Shown here: in pieces, positions 10,635 to 21,648 of the stretch
Layout of the letters: each line of letters starts with the position of its first letter
Numbering within the stretch: position 1 is the first letter of the stretch
NCBI GenBank assembly: GCA_039111635.1
Contig: JBCAQO010000010.1
Location: 1,550,001-1,614,000 of the forward strand
Reading direction: 5' to 3'
Source of the DNA: Heterobasidion occidentale
Lineage: Eukaryota > Basidiomycota > Agaricomycetes > Russulales > Bondarzewiaceae
Length of the DNA: 64,000 nt
Program-made: the position numbers and the translations under genes
The notes under the pieces: generated by a model
Seen by the model: only the letters and a program-made list of their open reading frames with translations
Databases searched by the model: none
Told to the model about the DNA's origin: nothing

Positions 10635-12509
10635 CTCGGCTGATCGCGTGGATATGGCCAGTATCGAACAGGAAAGACGCTTGGTAGTGGTACTTATGCT
10701 ATCGTCAAAGAGGCCGTCCACATCAAGACTGGAAAGTACTATGCATGCAAAGTGATCAATAAGAAGTTAATGGAGGGCCGGGAGTTCATGGTGCGTGAAT
10801 GAAGGCCCCTGTTGGCTTGCTCGCTGATAAGACTGAAATACCACTCGTTCCCAGGTTCGAAATGAGATCGCAGTGCTGAAGAGAATCTCCAGTGGGCATA
10901 CCAATGTAGTTACTCTCCACGACTATTTTGAGGTGAGTCTTTTGCATCCGATCATGTGATGCCGCCGTCGATAGATACGTCACAGACCGCCAACAACTTG
11001 TACCTGTGCTTCGACTTGTGCACAGGAGGAGAGCTTTTTGATCGCATATGTGCAAAGGGAAATTACCACGAACCGTGCGTATCACTTTTTTTCCTTCTTT
11101 TTTTCTATTGAGTGTACTATCACCAAAGCGATGCTGCTGGACTAGTTCGGACCATCATGAAGGCCGTTCAGTATATCCACGATAGCGGCATCGTTCACAG
11201 AGGTACGGGCCAGTTTGCTCATGTACTACGTTGATGTCTTACATTTATGCCAGACCTCAAGCCCGAAAATCTTCTGTTCCGTACTCCTGCTGAGGACGCA
11301 GATATCATGATCGCGGACTTTGGTCTCAGTCGTGTCATGGAGGAGGAGCGCTTCCAAATGCTGACAGAAATTTGTGGCACCCCTGGCGTATGTGCTGTGC
11401 ACAATATTGTGCGTTCACGACATTGACTGGCATGGGATTTAAGTACATGGCTCCCGAAATCTTCAAAAAGAGTGAGCAATACCGCCTCGAATTTTACTCC
11501 TTATCTTGACCCCGCAACCTTCATAGCTGGTCACGGAAAGCCCGTCGATATTTGGGCCATGGGCGTTATCACATACTTCCTTTTGGCCGGCGAGTCTTTT
11601 TATCATCTGCATATCGACACGCGTCGAACTCTCATTGACTAGGCTATACCCCCTTCGATCGCGAAAACCAGCAGCAAGAGATGGAAGCCATCATTGCTGG
11701 TGACTACAAATTCGAGCCAGGTAACAAAAGTCTACAATCTCGTCTCACACCTTCGTGTCTTAGCTTCCACTCATTTCAGCTGAATACTGGGCGAATGTAT
11801 CGGACACCGCGAAGGATTTTGTCGCCGAATGTCTCACCATCGACCCAACCTCCCGCCCAACTGCAGCGCAGATGCTGCAGCACAGGTGGCTGTCGGACGA
11901 GCGCCCGCATTTTGTACCGGATCCCACAAGCCCAACAGGAGGTCCCACTGACTTGTTGCCGCACATCCAGAAGAAGTTGGATGCAAGGAGTAAATGTGAG
12001 TCATCGTATTTTCTCGCGATTACACAGAAGCAGCTGATAGTCGATGGGTTCCCTTGCGTAGTCCGTAAGGTTGTATTAAGTATCACAGCGATGAAGCGTA
12101 TGTCTCTCCTGGCCCACCCATCTCCTGCGGCACGAGAGTTGGAGGCCAATCTCTTGAAGTACAAGGAGGAGTCTGAGAAGGTTCGTCCCCTCCACAACTA
12201 TTTATCGCCCTCAGCTATCTGACTTGCACATAGGAAAACGCCAATGAGGTTAGTACCGAAGACATCACTCACCGAAAATACCTCATGATCTGTCTCATTT
12301 ACGTGTATCAGGATCTGGAAGTCTTGCACCACCACAACCGCGATTCTGGTGATTACAACCCTGAGCTAGTAGCAGATCGGCTGGCGAAGCGCGAGTCGGT
12401 TGACAAGCTGAAGAAGACGGACGACATCTCTCTGACCAACCACAAAGACGGGCAGCCACTTGCGAAGGCGATGGAAGGCCTCTCCGTGGACGACACTACG
12501 CCGAATTAG
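10567..12509 (+). CDS. Calcium/calmodulin-dependent protein kinase (CaMK1-like Ser/Thr kinase)
   Basis: Ser/Thr kinase of the fungal CaMK family, split by about ten short introns. Motifs in order are the glycine loop TLGSGTYAIVKEA, the ATP-binding lysine in YYACKVINKK, GGELFDRI, the catalytic loop VHRDLKPENLL, DFGLSR, the activation-loop end CGTPGYMAPEIF, DIWAMGVITYFLLAG, and RPTAAQMLQHRWL closing the catalytic domain. The following segment RKVVLSITAMKRMS is basic and amphipathic, as in CaMK autoinhibitory/calmodulin-binding helices. The tail is about 120 residues, charged and probably disordered. The first exon encodes only 11 residues (10567-10599) before a 62-nt intron. Family members relay calcium signals in stress response, growth and morphogenesis. 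The start agrees with relatives that begin with a very short N-terminus. Spliced length is roughly 375-400 residues. Confidence 0.92.
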
Positions 12510-15500
12510 GTGTAGACGAGACTGCACGATCAGAAATGTCAAGTTGTCCATGTTGAGGATTGAGGAAGATGTGCGTGCGTCGGAGTACGCACATCACGTT
12601 CGGTGGTTCCCCAGATGATCTAGCTGGATTAGGGGCTCGGGGAGGTTAATGGTGCTCGCTTCACATCGCCACTGACGATTGTAGTTCTAGTCTAAGAATC
12701 TCATTAGTACCCTTCATCATTGGTTTGTCTGCTACTCTGCGTTTGCCTTGTATTCGCTAAACGATGAAATGGAAATGAAATGACAGCATGCGGTTTGCAT
12801 CTCGGAAGACGGAACGACCGGAAATTGTCCTCGGAAGAGGAAAGCGGGCTTCGGTATAATTGAAGGAGCAGTCTGTCTTTCATGAAATTAAGCTTCTGAA
12901 CGGGTGTTGCCTGAAAACACTACACGAGGCCAACTGGCGAGGCCGCCCTACACCGAAGAAGACGCCGCCATAACGTACAAATGAACCGTTCCCGCGCTAA
13001 GCACCGGTGCTTCGAGGCAGAGCATCCGTTCGAAAGAATGAACGTGCTATGGCGCCCATAACTTTGTGGCGTTATCCTGATACCATCTGGTATCAGACGC
13101 CGCATCGTGCACTGATTTCAGTGTCAGATGGGCTATCAGACCTGGGAACATCGTCTCTCATGTCAGTCAGCAGTGAGGGCACCATTCTGCCAAGTTGCCA
13201 ATATGCCGTCCGAGGCCCATTGTACTTGTACATTACCACACAAACCTTGTATGGCTCCAACGTACCGGTAAGTGCGCTACTCGGCGTTGGAGGCATTTCA
13301 GCATCTTGTGATCGTCCAGCGGACAGGCTCCACGGCGCCGCCTGGCGCCGCGCGAACACATATACCTTCCAAGAATAGCAAGTCCTGAATACCTATCGGG
13401 CGGAGAGAAGGCCGATTTCGAAGAGCGTGAGCAGAGAAATTTGAAAGTGAAGCAAGTTGGGGACATAAATGAGATCTGTTTCGCGGCGGAGATGAAACCT
13501 TTCGATGAAAGCTAGCCTTGCGTGTGTTCATGATCCTCGTAACAGCGATTCAACATGTCGAACGTCAAGCGACGCATGGGCCGTGGATGCGAACACATGG
13601 GAACTTGAGGGTGTTAGGACGAATGAAGCGTTCCAAACCTGGTCATCAGTGCTACGGCTATGATAGCGCAGCGAGTCTCGTGACGTCTCACCTCAGCGTG
13701 GTGACGACAGGCAAGAAGTAGGAAAGACACAGGATTGACACACCTCGAGGCTTCAGCGTATCGAGTGTGAACATCCAGACTATCGCCGAAGGAGTGTCAT
13801 ATGTGTCTAGAAGTCCTTCAACTCATTCGCAGGACGCCCTCCGGTGTTATCACCTCGAGTCCTCTTAATCAGGTTGAGCGTCATACAAGAAGTCGAGAAG
13901 GGTCGAAAAATTCACGTAGCGGTTCAAAATCGAAGAAGATTTCATGTTGCGATAGGTAGACCGCGTCCTGTTTTGGGCGCAAAGATGGAGCTTACCGGAA
14001 CTTTCGTATGCGACAGGAGTCAGGTGCGAGTCGTCGAGCCTGCCCGAGGATAGCAATGGTATCGTTGCTGCCTGCGTTGGCAGTGACTTCTCAAATAGGG
14101 TAACATTGAGCCTCTCCAGAGCTAGAATCAAAAATCTGAGTCAACCAATGGCAACAGATGTTTACGCCCCACGGGCAGAGCGTTGGGGCAGCAGCGCCAT
14201 GTTACGACCAGGTGCTGGAATTTCCGCGGAGATGCGAGAGTGCGATAGGCTCACGATGATGCTGTGTGCACAAGCCTAAGCATGTATATGAGAAGCGAGA
14301 TCATGATGAGATAGTGAGACTGAAACATATCACCTTGTCGGGACGGCAGCTCAGAGCAGAATCGTGCACCCTCGATCATGGTCATGTATCCTCCGGGGTA
14401 AAAATACCGCAGAGATCATGAGATTTGATCCAGTATGTCCGCGGAGATATGCTTTGCGGTAATACAGACCGGCTGAACAAATCAGAAATCAGACGCGGCA
14501 ACACGCAGTGCGTGCCAACAGTAAGGAAAGGCACAGAAATTTACACGGAATACTCTCCTCCATTTAGGTTCTTTGAGTTGGTCCCAAAATCACAAAATCC
14601 GTCGTTGTACGTACTGGCCACCGGAGGACGCAGAAAGGACAAAAGCTGTGAACATCCTCACCGGGAAAACACAAACTAAGTGAATTTGATATGACTTACC
14701 GAGCTGGAGGTTTTCCCAATGACTCCTAAAGGCAGTGGCTGCTATATCTCAGGAAAATGCAGGCCATGGAGGTCTAGGATCGCGCCTGAGATTCTAGGAT
14801 TGGGCACTGCAGCCGGTAGCTAGGGAGAAGACTGAACAGGTGCTTAGACGTGGTCGTGAGGCCAATCTTGGTACTCCAAACGCCGATCTCATATGCGTAC
14901 ATACCCCTGAGTTGTCGGATATTTAGTAGCGATTTATTTAAGATTATAATTTCGAAGCTCATGCCACTAATCCGCTGACCGTCGTCTGGTCTGAGGCCTG
15001 AGGCCTAAGGTGAACCGCCGATATCAACTCCGAAACCCCACATTCCAGAACTCGATTTCGGGAGCGAGAAATCCGTAAGGCATTGAGTGTGGAATAGAGT
15101 CCCATTGAAATGTCAAATTTAACGGGTGCCAGTCCGCAACGGTCCCGGACATCTACACGTAAGACTTCGTCGATAATAGCGTCAAGTGGATTGATACCTC
15201 ATGCACACGTCAAGGAAAGCTTCAAATTTGGACCTTGAAGGTTGAAGGGAAGCGACTGGCGTCTTCTTGATGTTGTGATTGACTCGGGATTGCTTCGCAA
15301 TTCTGCTCCAATTGTTGGTTCTGGGAACGCAGTAAGTCCCTGGATATTCACTGACATATATCATGAGAATCGCAGATTGTCAGTCCACGAACCATATTTC
15401 TATGCGAACATCAGTCTGCAAGGTCCACAGTGATGACTCGGAGCTTAGCACATGGAAGGCGGACGTATGAGACATTGAGAATCACAAAGAGTGCTGTGCA

Positions 15501-15831
15501 GTGTGAGAGCTCGATGAATGCTTTCCCACTCCAAAAGATGTTGCATGCGCCATCTCACCTTGATGCAAGGCCGAAACATCCCCCCAGAACTGCAACTTGC
15601 TCGTTTTTTGGCTGAGCGATTTCTGATATTACTGGCCACTGAACACTTTACTTGATGAGTGTCGTGGCCAAAAGTTGAACGCGACTTTGACCAGTCATGT
15701 GATGAATCTATGATCGGGTTTCACGTGTATTCAGCTCCGCGCCAGTTTCGGGACGGAAAGAGCAAGGCTGCAAGGTTCTCTGATTCCCAACTCGAAAAAT
15801 ATATAACGACCACGATGTTTCCAAAATTGCG
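12510..15831. other. Gene-poor stretch, nothing recognised
   Basis: Over 3 kb without a recognisable gene. All open frames are short (mostly under 125 codons), switch strand and frame, and carry no family motif. No terminal repeats, transposase fragments or reverse-transcriptase motifs were seen, though strongly decayed elements would not be visible by eye. Confidence 0.5.
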
Positions 15832-16850
15832 TTACCGACCTGCACCTCGCGCGGGCTCTCTAATCATACACCACAGCGGAAAACCTGACCGTCGACTAAC
15901 GAAATTCTTTACCCCCTTATACTTGAATCCAAGACTCTGGAAGAAATAGACCTGGGGAACCAAAGGAAACCTCAGATGGTAGGGTCCATTTGCAATGCAT
16001 GAGCTTACCGAATGGAGTGTGGGTACGTCGGCCGTCATTGTCTGATGGTTACGATCCGCCTGTACCGGGAGATGTAAGCATATGCACGGCTGAGAAGACG
16101 AATTATATTACTTTATCCCTGGCAGTGCATACGAGTGCTCTTCCAAGTCCTCGTCGGTAGTGTTGTGGGTCGACCGCAACTATGTTGAGGTGCCATGCTT
16201 GCGTCCGTGTGCTCTCTCCCGCGGAAAAAGCTGTATTATACAATTCCTTGTATTTAGGGATGAACTGAATAGGGGCGCACGTCAGTAACATGCAAAACAG
16301 GTCCATAGAGCTGAACTGTACATGAAACTTCAGCCAATCCTTCATCTCGTCAGGGAGTAGTGCTTGATAGTTCTCGTGCATCCTACACGACGGTCAGTAG
16401 TGCTCGCCGACTGAATGAAAATGTGTGCAGAACGAACGGTATGATGGTATCCTTCCCTGGCTCTGTCCAAAGTGCTGCTGCTTCAATGCGATTGTCGAAG
16501 CCAGCGACCCAAACCTCCCCATCTCGGAGAGAGCCCTCCAAGGACATGCGGAACGAGCTCTGTATGACACTGTCGGAGTCCCCAGTAACACAACGAACGC
16601 ATATGTCTGTCGGCTGTCGGTTTGCAAGCACGTTAAAATGTGGATGAACAGGAGTGCAGTACCATGCCCTAAAGCAGACGTCAAGATCTCGAGTATACGC
16701 GTTTTTTCCGCGTCTGTGTGGCCAGAAGGAAGAGGGTGTAAGATGAGAACATCCGGAATGGCGACAACTTGCCCGTCGGCGCCGTCAACTGACGGGTGAA
16801 GATGGCGGAAGTCATTGAGCCTGGGGGAACTTCCTTCGATGTGGGCTGGG
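15832..16850 (-). CDS. GNAT-family N-acetyltransferase
   Basis: Multi-exon gene whose parts assemble into a GNAT fold of the fungal small-acetyltransferase type. In order there is an N-terminal strand with PDVLILHPLPSGHTDAEKT, then VIQSSFRMSLEGSLRDGEVW followed by VAGFDNRIEAAALWTEPGK, which is the beta-alpha-beta core. MHENYQALLPDEMKDWLKF follows, then AWHLNIVAVDPQHYRRGLG with RALV, which holds the acetyl-CoA pyrophosphate loop (R/Q-x-x-G-x-G/A as RRGLGRA). The end is VYFFQSLGFKYKG and FPLWCMIREP, the usual last GNAT strands. The stop codon is at 15832-15834. The first exon and start are unresolved: the frame is open back to about 16850, preceded by a stop and a plausible acceptor, so a further short upstream exon may exist. 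The acyl acceptor is unknown. Confidence 0.8.
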
Positions 16851-18374
16851 TAGGGCTGGATCTACTAGGCAATATAGCTACGGAGATTGATCGAGCGGGA
16901 CAAAGATGATGTTATCCGTAAATCCGCGGGATCCGCGGAAGAGGCAAACTATGGTATGGACGGAAGGGAACCAGGGCGAGCTTAAACGCCAAGGACCATT
17001 GCAACTGGACCAGTTTAAATAGGCTGGGATACTCGTACAACCGGTCCTGCACGTACTTACTATGACACATCCAAATCTTTTGGAAAGAAGGGAAAACATT
17101 ACACACAGGAGGCCGATCAGGTAGCCATCTTTTTTCAGACATCCGCACGCCGTATCAGCGCCAGTGCGGAGTAGGAACAGCATTCTCAAGTCACCGATTC
17201 TGTCGCCACGATATGAAATCGCCGGTTCACTTGCTCAACACCCTCAACAAGAAAGATGCAACCGACCCCTTGAAACAACTTTGACTGAGTCCGTGGATGA
17301 GCGCCGCAGCCATCTTCGTGCGTACGAAGGCTGTAGAGAAACCCTAATCAGTACTCCACGTTCATGCAAGGCTATTGGACAGATTGTCAGAGCACATCAT
17401 TTGCATTGCAGGATATCTGCTCACCCAAAGCAGGCATAGCCCACAGTATAAGCAACGCAGATATTTGCGGTTCTGCGGTTCTATAAGTGAGCGCTTCCTC
17501 GTCGTATCCTGATGAAGAATTGAACAGGATTCGCGGTGACGCGCGTGCGACACCCGTATATTACATAATTTCTTCCTCACGCTTCGCCTCCCACCAACAT
17601 CCTCCAACATCCTGTCATCCTCGAGTTCTTTGGTTTGAACATCGCGAAGTCTTGCTTGAACTCTTGATGCTGTTCTGGTCCCACTTCAATGTCAATAATG
17701 GTTCTTGATAAGCGCCGGAGCATTGCTGATTCTTGCGAGGTACCCCAGGCCACAAATTGCATTCTCTCTGATTCTCTGCGATGTATTCCCAGCCAACAGG
17801 TTCAGGCTTTCTAGCATTGCGAACGTATTTGGGTGACATCACCACTATGAACATCAGCACGCTACATAGCCGTAGCCTGGGAGTGGGCTGCCATCCACGC
17901 TTTCCCTCCGAGGCAGACGTCTAGGCGGGCCGTGCGGAACCCGTCGGGTCATCCGACTGTACCAGTGACGACTCGAATGCGAATGTTTTGCATGATAGTG
18001 AATCTCTAGCTGTTCCTCGTAACATGGATCAGAGAACTATTCAACGTGCAGAAGAGGCTTCAGAGGTCAGTGGGATTTCACACTTATCAAAACATCTGAC
18101 TAATAACCTTCCACAACATGAGCGAAGATTGACGAAGAGTAGCTTCAAAGCGACACTACCGTAGCCTGCTATAATTGCTACACCCCGTACTTTTGGAGGT
18201 CAAGAGTTTGCAATACGCGTGCGCATGACCATCCGGCGATGCACTCATGACTTGGTGTAAGTTCTCGCCCACAGGTCACAATCGACTATTTATTCGGAGG
18301 TCAGATTGTAAACAATTCCTTAGGTCTTAGTCCCCAAGTGCCTTGCACTTTCCGCACTGAAGATCTTTGAAATC
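16851..18374. other. Intergenic region, no gene called
   Basis: Minus-strand frames at 16912-17148 and 17615-17860 contain stretches with protein-like composition but no motif I recognise. They may be exons of an unidentified gene or upstream exons of the acetyltransferase. Nothing else was seen. Confidence 0.35.
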
Positions 18375-20642
18375 ATGCACAGTATGGTCCGCACTGCTTT
18401 CGTAATCCTTCTCTCCGCTGTGGTGGGGTTCGCTCGAGCAGCTCCTCCAGCATTCGAAAGGGAGTGTATTCTGCGGCCACTCGGTCCTGGTAAAGATGAT
18501 ACATCTCAGGTGAGTTGGATAGCTGTATGCCTTCTATCGCGTGACGGACATTTGACGTGCCTTTCCTTTACTAGGTTAGGGCGGCTATTGCAGCATGCGG
18601 CCGAGGTGGAAGAACGACGTTTGAACCGGGACAGTATAATATTACCAGGTATATGGCTACTTCAGCAAGGCGATGTAGATTGTGCTCAATAAGCGAACAG
18701 CAAGATGACCTGGAACTTAGTTGGAAGTCGTGTCGACATGCATGGCTATTTGAACGTGAGAGTTTCAGTTACATGTGCCTTCCGTGTTGACTGAACAAGG
18801 GCGATAGTTCAAACCCGATATCCTATATTGGCTAAACGCCAGTAGCACCTACAGAGTCGTGTTCATCCAAGTATTAAATCAAATCCGCGCTTTTTCGAAG
18901 GCCTTCCTAACTTTATATCGCGTCATCATGATTAGGACCAAGCCTCGTGGTTCGTCATTACCGGAAATAATTTCGAGGTAAACGCGCATAACGAAGGCGG
19001 TATCAACGGTAATGGACAGGTATTAGTTATGAAAGCTCCTCGGTATTGTTACAACCATTGCTGATCCATGAACACGCATTGCTTGTTTGCAGCCGTGGTG
19101 GTCCTACTACGCCAATCGCACTCGTGAGGATGGTGATGGGCGCCCTATCGCACTCACTCTGTCCAATGTGACCCATGGCCGTATTTCTAACTTCCATGTC
19201 ATATCCCCACCCTTCTGGTGTAACGCGGTCGCGAACTCCGAGGATGTGATTTATGACGGCATGAACTGCAACGCCACGAATACCGATCCGGCAGGGGCAG
19301 GTCGGAAGTGGGTGTTTCTCCTTTCATCGTATCTCGTGGTATAATCTATTTGACGTCGACGTTCGTCGATCAGCCTCGTCCCGAACACCGACGGTAAGCA
19401 GGTTGCGCCGTTACTGACGTGGACGTTCAACATGCCACAATCTGCAGGCATCGATACCTACCGTAGTAATCGTATTACCCTTGAGAACTGGGACGTGAGT
19501 ATCTTCGGATCTCGTAGATTTTCCGAACAGACGTTCACTAGCTTTGGCTTCTTCCAGGTCACTTGCGGTGACGATTGTCTAGCAATCAAAGGGGTGCGAT
19601 CCGGCTACATCTACAGAAGGGCCGCATCTAGGTTCTGAACTTCCTTGTAGAACACCACCGACTTGCTCGTACGCAATGTAACCTGCCGCGGTGGAAATGG
19701 CATTGCATTCGGATCTCTAGGACAATACGTCGATTTGGTGAGTTTCCACATTCCAGAACGGTCTCGCACTGCATTTTGATTCCAGAACCAAGCCCGATAT
19801 AGTTGAAAATGTGGTGATCGAAAATGTCAAGGTCCGCTTTTGCGTGAAATATCATAGGGCCTACACCGCCCATGCTTCTCGGAGCGCTCATAGTCCTCTC
19901 AGACGATACGCCTTGACCCCGAAGTCCAGCCCAACATGAAGTCGGGGGTAAGTCCTCGGAGGCTAGACCCTCCCTCTCTTGTGACTCAATCTCACTATTG
20001 CATCCCCGAAGGCCTATCTGAAGACATGGACTGGTACGGTCAACGGGAGTCCGCCCACTGGTGGCGGAGGGGCTGGCGGTGCGTCGAACACGAAGATCTC
20101 GCTGAGACCTTGCTCATCGTAGCTCATCTCCCAAATCACGATAGGCCGCGTTTCGAACGTTACTCTGCGTGACTTTTCCTTAGATCGGGTCGATCTGCCA
20201 ACCCAGCTGTACCAGACGAACGACGGCCACTCGTACGTGTTGATCTAGATCGACAGGTCCCAAGCGCTGACAGTGACAGCGGCCGCGCTCGCACGTATGC
20301 AGCCAGGACGCGCCGTCGACGTTGCAGTTCAGCGATATCACCTGGGAAAACTGGCAAGGCACTTCGACTGGGGCTGAACGTACGTCCCGTACCTGCTGAA
20401 CCTTGGAGCGCGCGGCGTCTTGACTCGGTGACATGAATATGTCAGTGGTTTCTCTGAGCTGCAGCCCTGCTGCGCCCTGCCCGCATATGGTGTTCCAGAA
20501 CTTTAACGTAACGCCGCCATATAACGAAACCGCCAAGTACATCTGTACCAACGTTGTCGATGAACAAGGTCTCTCAGGTTCGTCCGTCGGGCTTTGTCCG
20601 ATTGGCTTGGAGCTCATATTGCGTACAACAGGATGCAGCTGA
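18375..20642 (+). CDS. Glycoside hydrolase family 28 (exo-polygalacturonase-like)
   Basis: Secreted pectin-degrading enzyme of family GH28, split by many short introns. The ATG at 18375 gives a signal peptide with a hydrophobic core VRTAFVILLSAVVGFARA and cleavage expected near residue 23. Landmarks are NEGGINGNGQPWW, SNVTHGRISNFHVISPPFWC, the catalytic NTDGIDTYRS, the catalytic Asp pair GDDCLAIKG, CRGGNGIAFGSLGQY, VENVVIENVK, and AYLKTWTGTVNG followed by a glycine run. The last part has STLQFSDITWENWQG, SCSPAAPCPHMVFQNFNVTP and YICTNVV. The motif that is G-H-G in classical endo-polygalacturonases is G-N-G here, and R-I-K is replaced by Y-L-K. I believe several basidiomycete exo-acting members share these changes. 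All three catalytic aspartates are present. Splicing or reading through the final putative 51-nt intron gives the same stop codon at 20640-20642. Confidence 0.85.
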
Positions 20643-21648
20643 TAGGGTCAAGGGAACAGGGCGACTCTCGTTGGCCGCTATTCTTGCGCCCCCACGCTTC
20701 CCCAGGGTTTTTCCCCAAGAAGTTCGCTGATGTCCATATTGATTACTTATGCTCGCGACGTCCAATAGCACCCTTGACATTACCTGAGCAACTGTCCGAT
20801 CCCTACAGGCTAAGGGCTGAATTCGGTGCCCAATGCTGAGCATCCCATGCTGTCCAATGAGCAGTGTTACCGCGGATTGTCCCATCCTATCCTATCCCAT
20901 CGACGATGTGAAATACCGCGATATTAGGACACAGCCTGATACAGCCCCACAGAAATCCGCATGCATCAGGTTAGATACATTCTCACAACTCATCAAGAAA
21001 TCCTCATGCAGATCGCGCACTGGCTGAGCCCTCCTCCGAGGATGTCCTCGGACTGTCGATAAACCAAACGGAGCACGAGACTAGACGGTATAACATCCGG
21101 TCGGATGGCCAGTCGATAAGCATAGTGTTGAATGGGTTTTTTGGACTGACTTTCTGGAACAGGCGGTCTCATGTTAGACAATGCATGCGAGGGACAAACG
21201 ATCGAGGCGAGGCCATCTGCGGCCCCGCACACATAGACCATACCGTTCCAAGTTAGTCAAAACCGACAATCCAAACGCTGGATCGAGCTCGTCATCCATC
21301 CCAGATCCATCAAGGACCCGAAAGAACTATAGAAAAATCCCGTCCGTATAATACACTCCGCCTATTGGCAGACACAGACAGACACTTATATCCAAGCAAA
21401 ACGCGCTCTAGATCCAACGATGCCGACAGGAACACATGCAGTCTCCCAACCGCCGCTGCCGCTGCCAACGAGAGTGTGGCGCAAAATGCAAAGGAATGAC
21501 ACAAGCAAGCTCAGGCGAGGGAATACGGTACAAAGCAGGGCGGGGCGAGGTCGAAATAATACGGTAAGCGATAAATGAATGACGAACGAAGGGGCGTGGC
21601 CGACGACCGCACAACTCCAACTGACGACTCCAACGGCAATGCGGGCAC
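20643..21648. other. Convergent intergenic region
   Basis: It separates the 3' ends of the polygalacturonase (+) and the NADPH oxidase (-). It contains a short CCTAT tandem near 20884. No gene-like frame was recognised. Confidence 0.5.

Noticed and set aside
17577..17860. Minus-strand frames with protein-like stretches
   Set aside because: No family recognised and exon boundaries could not be built into a continuous model.
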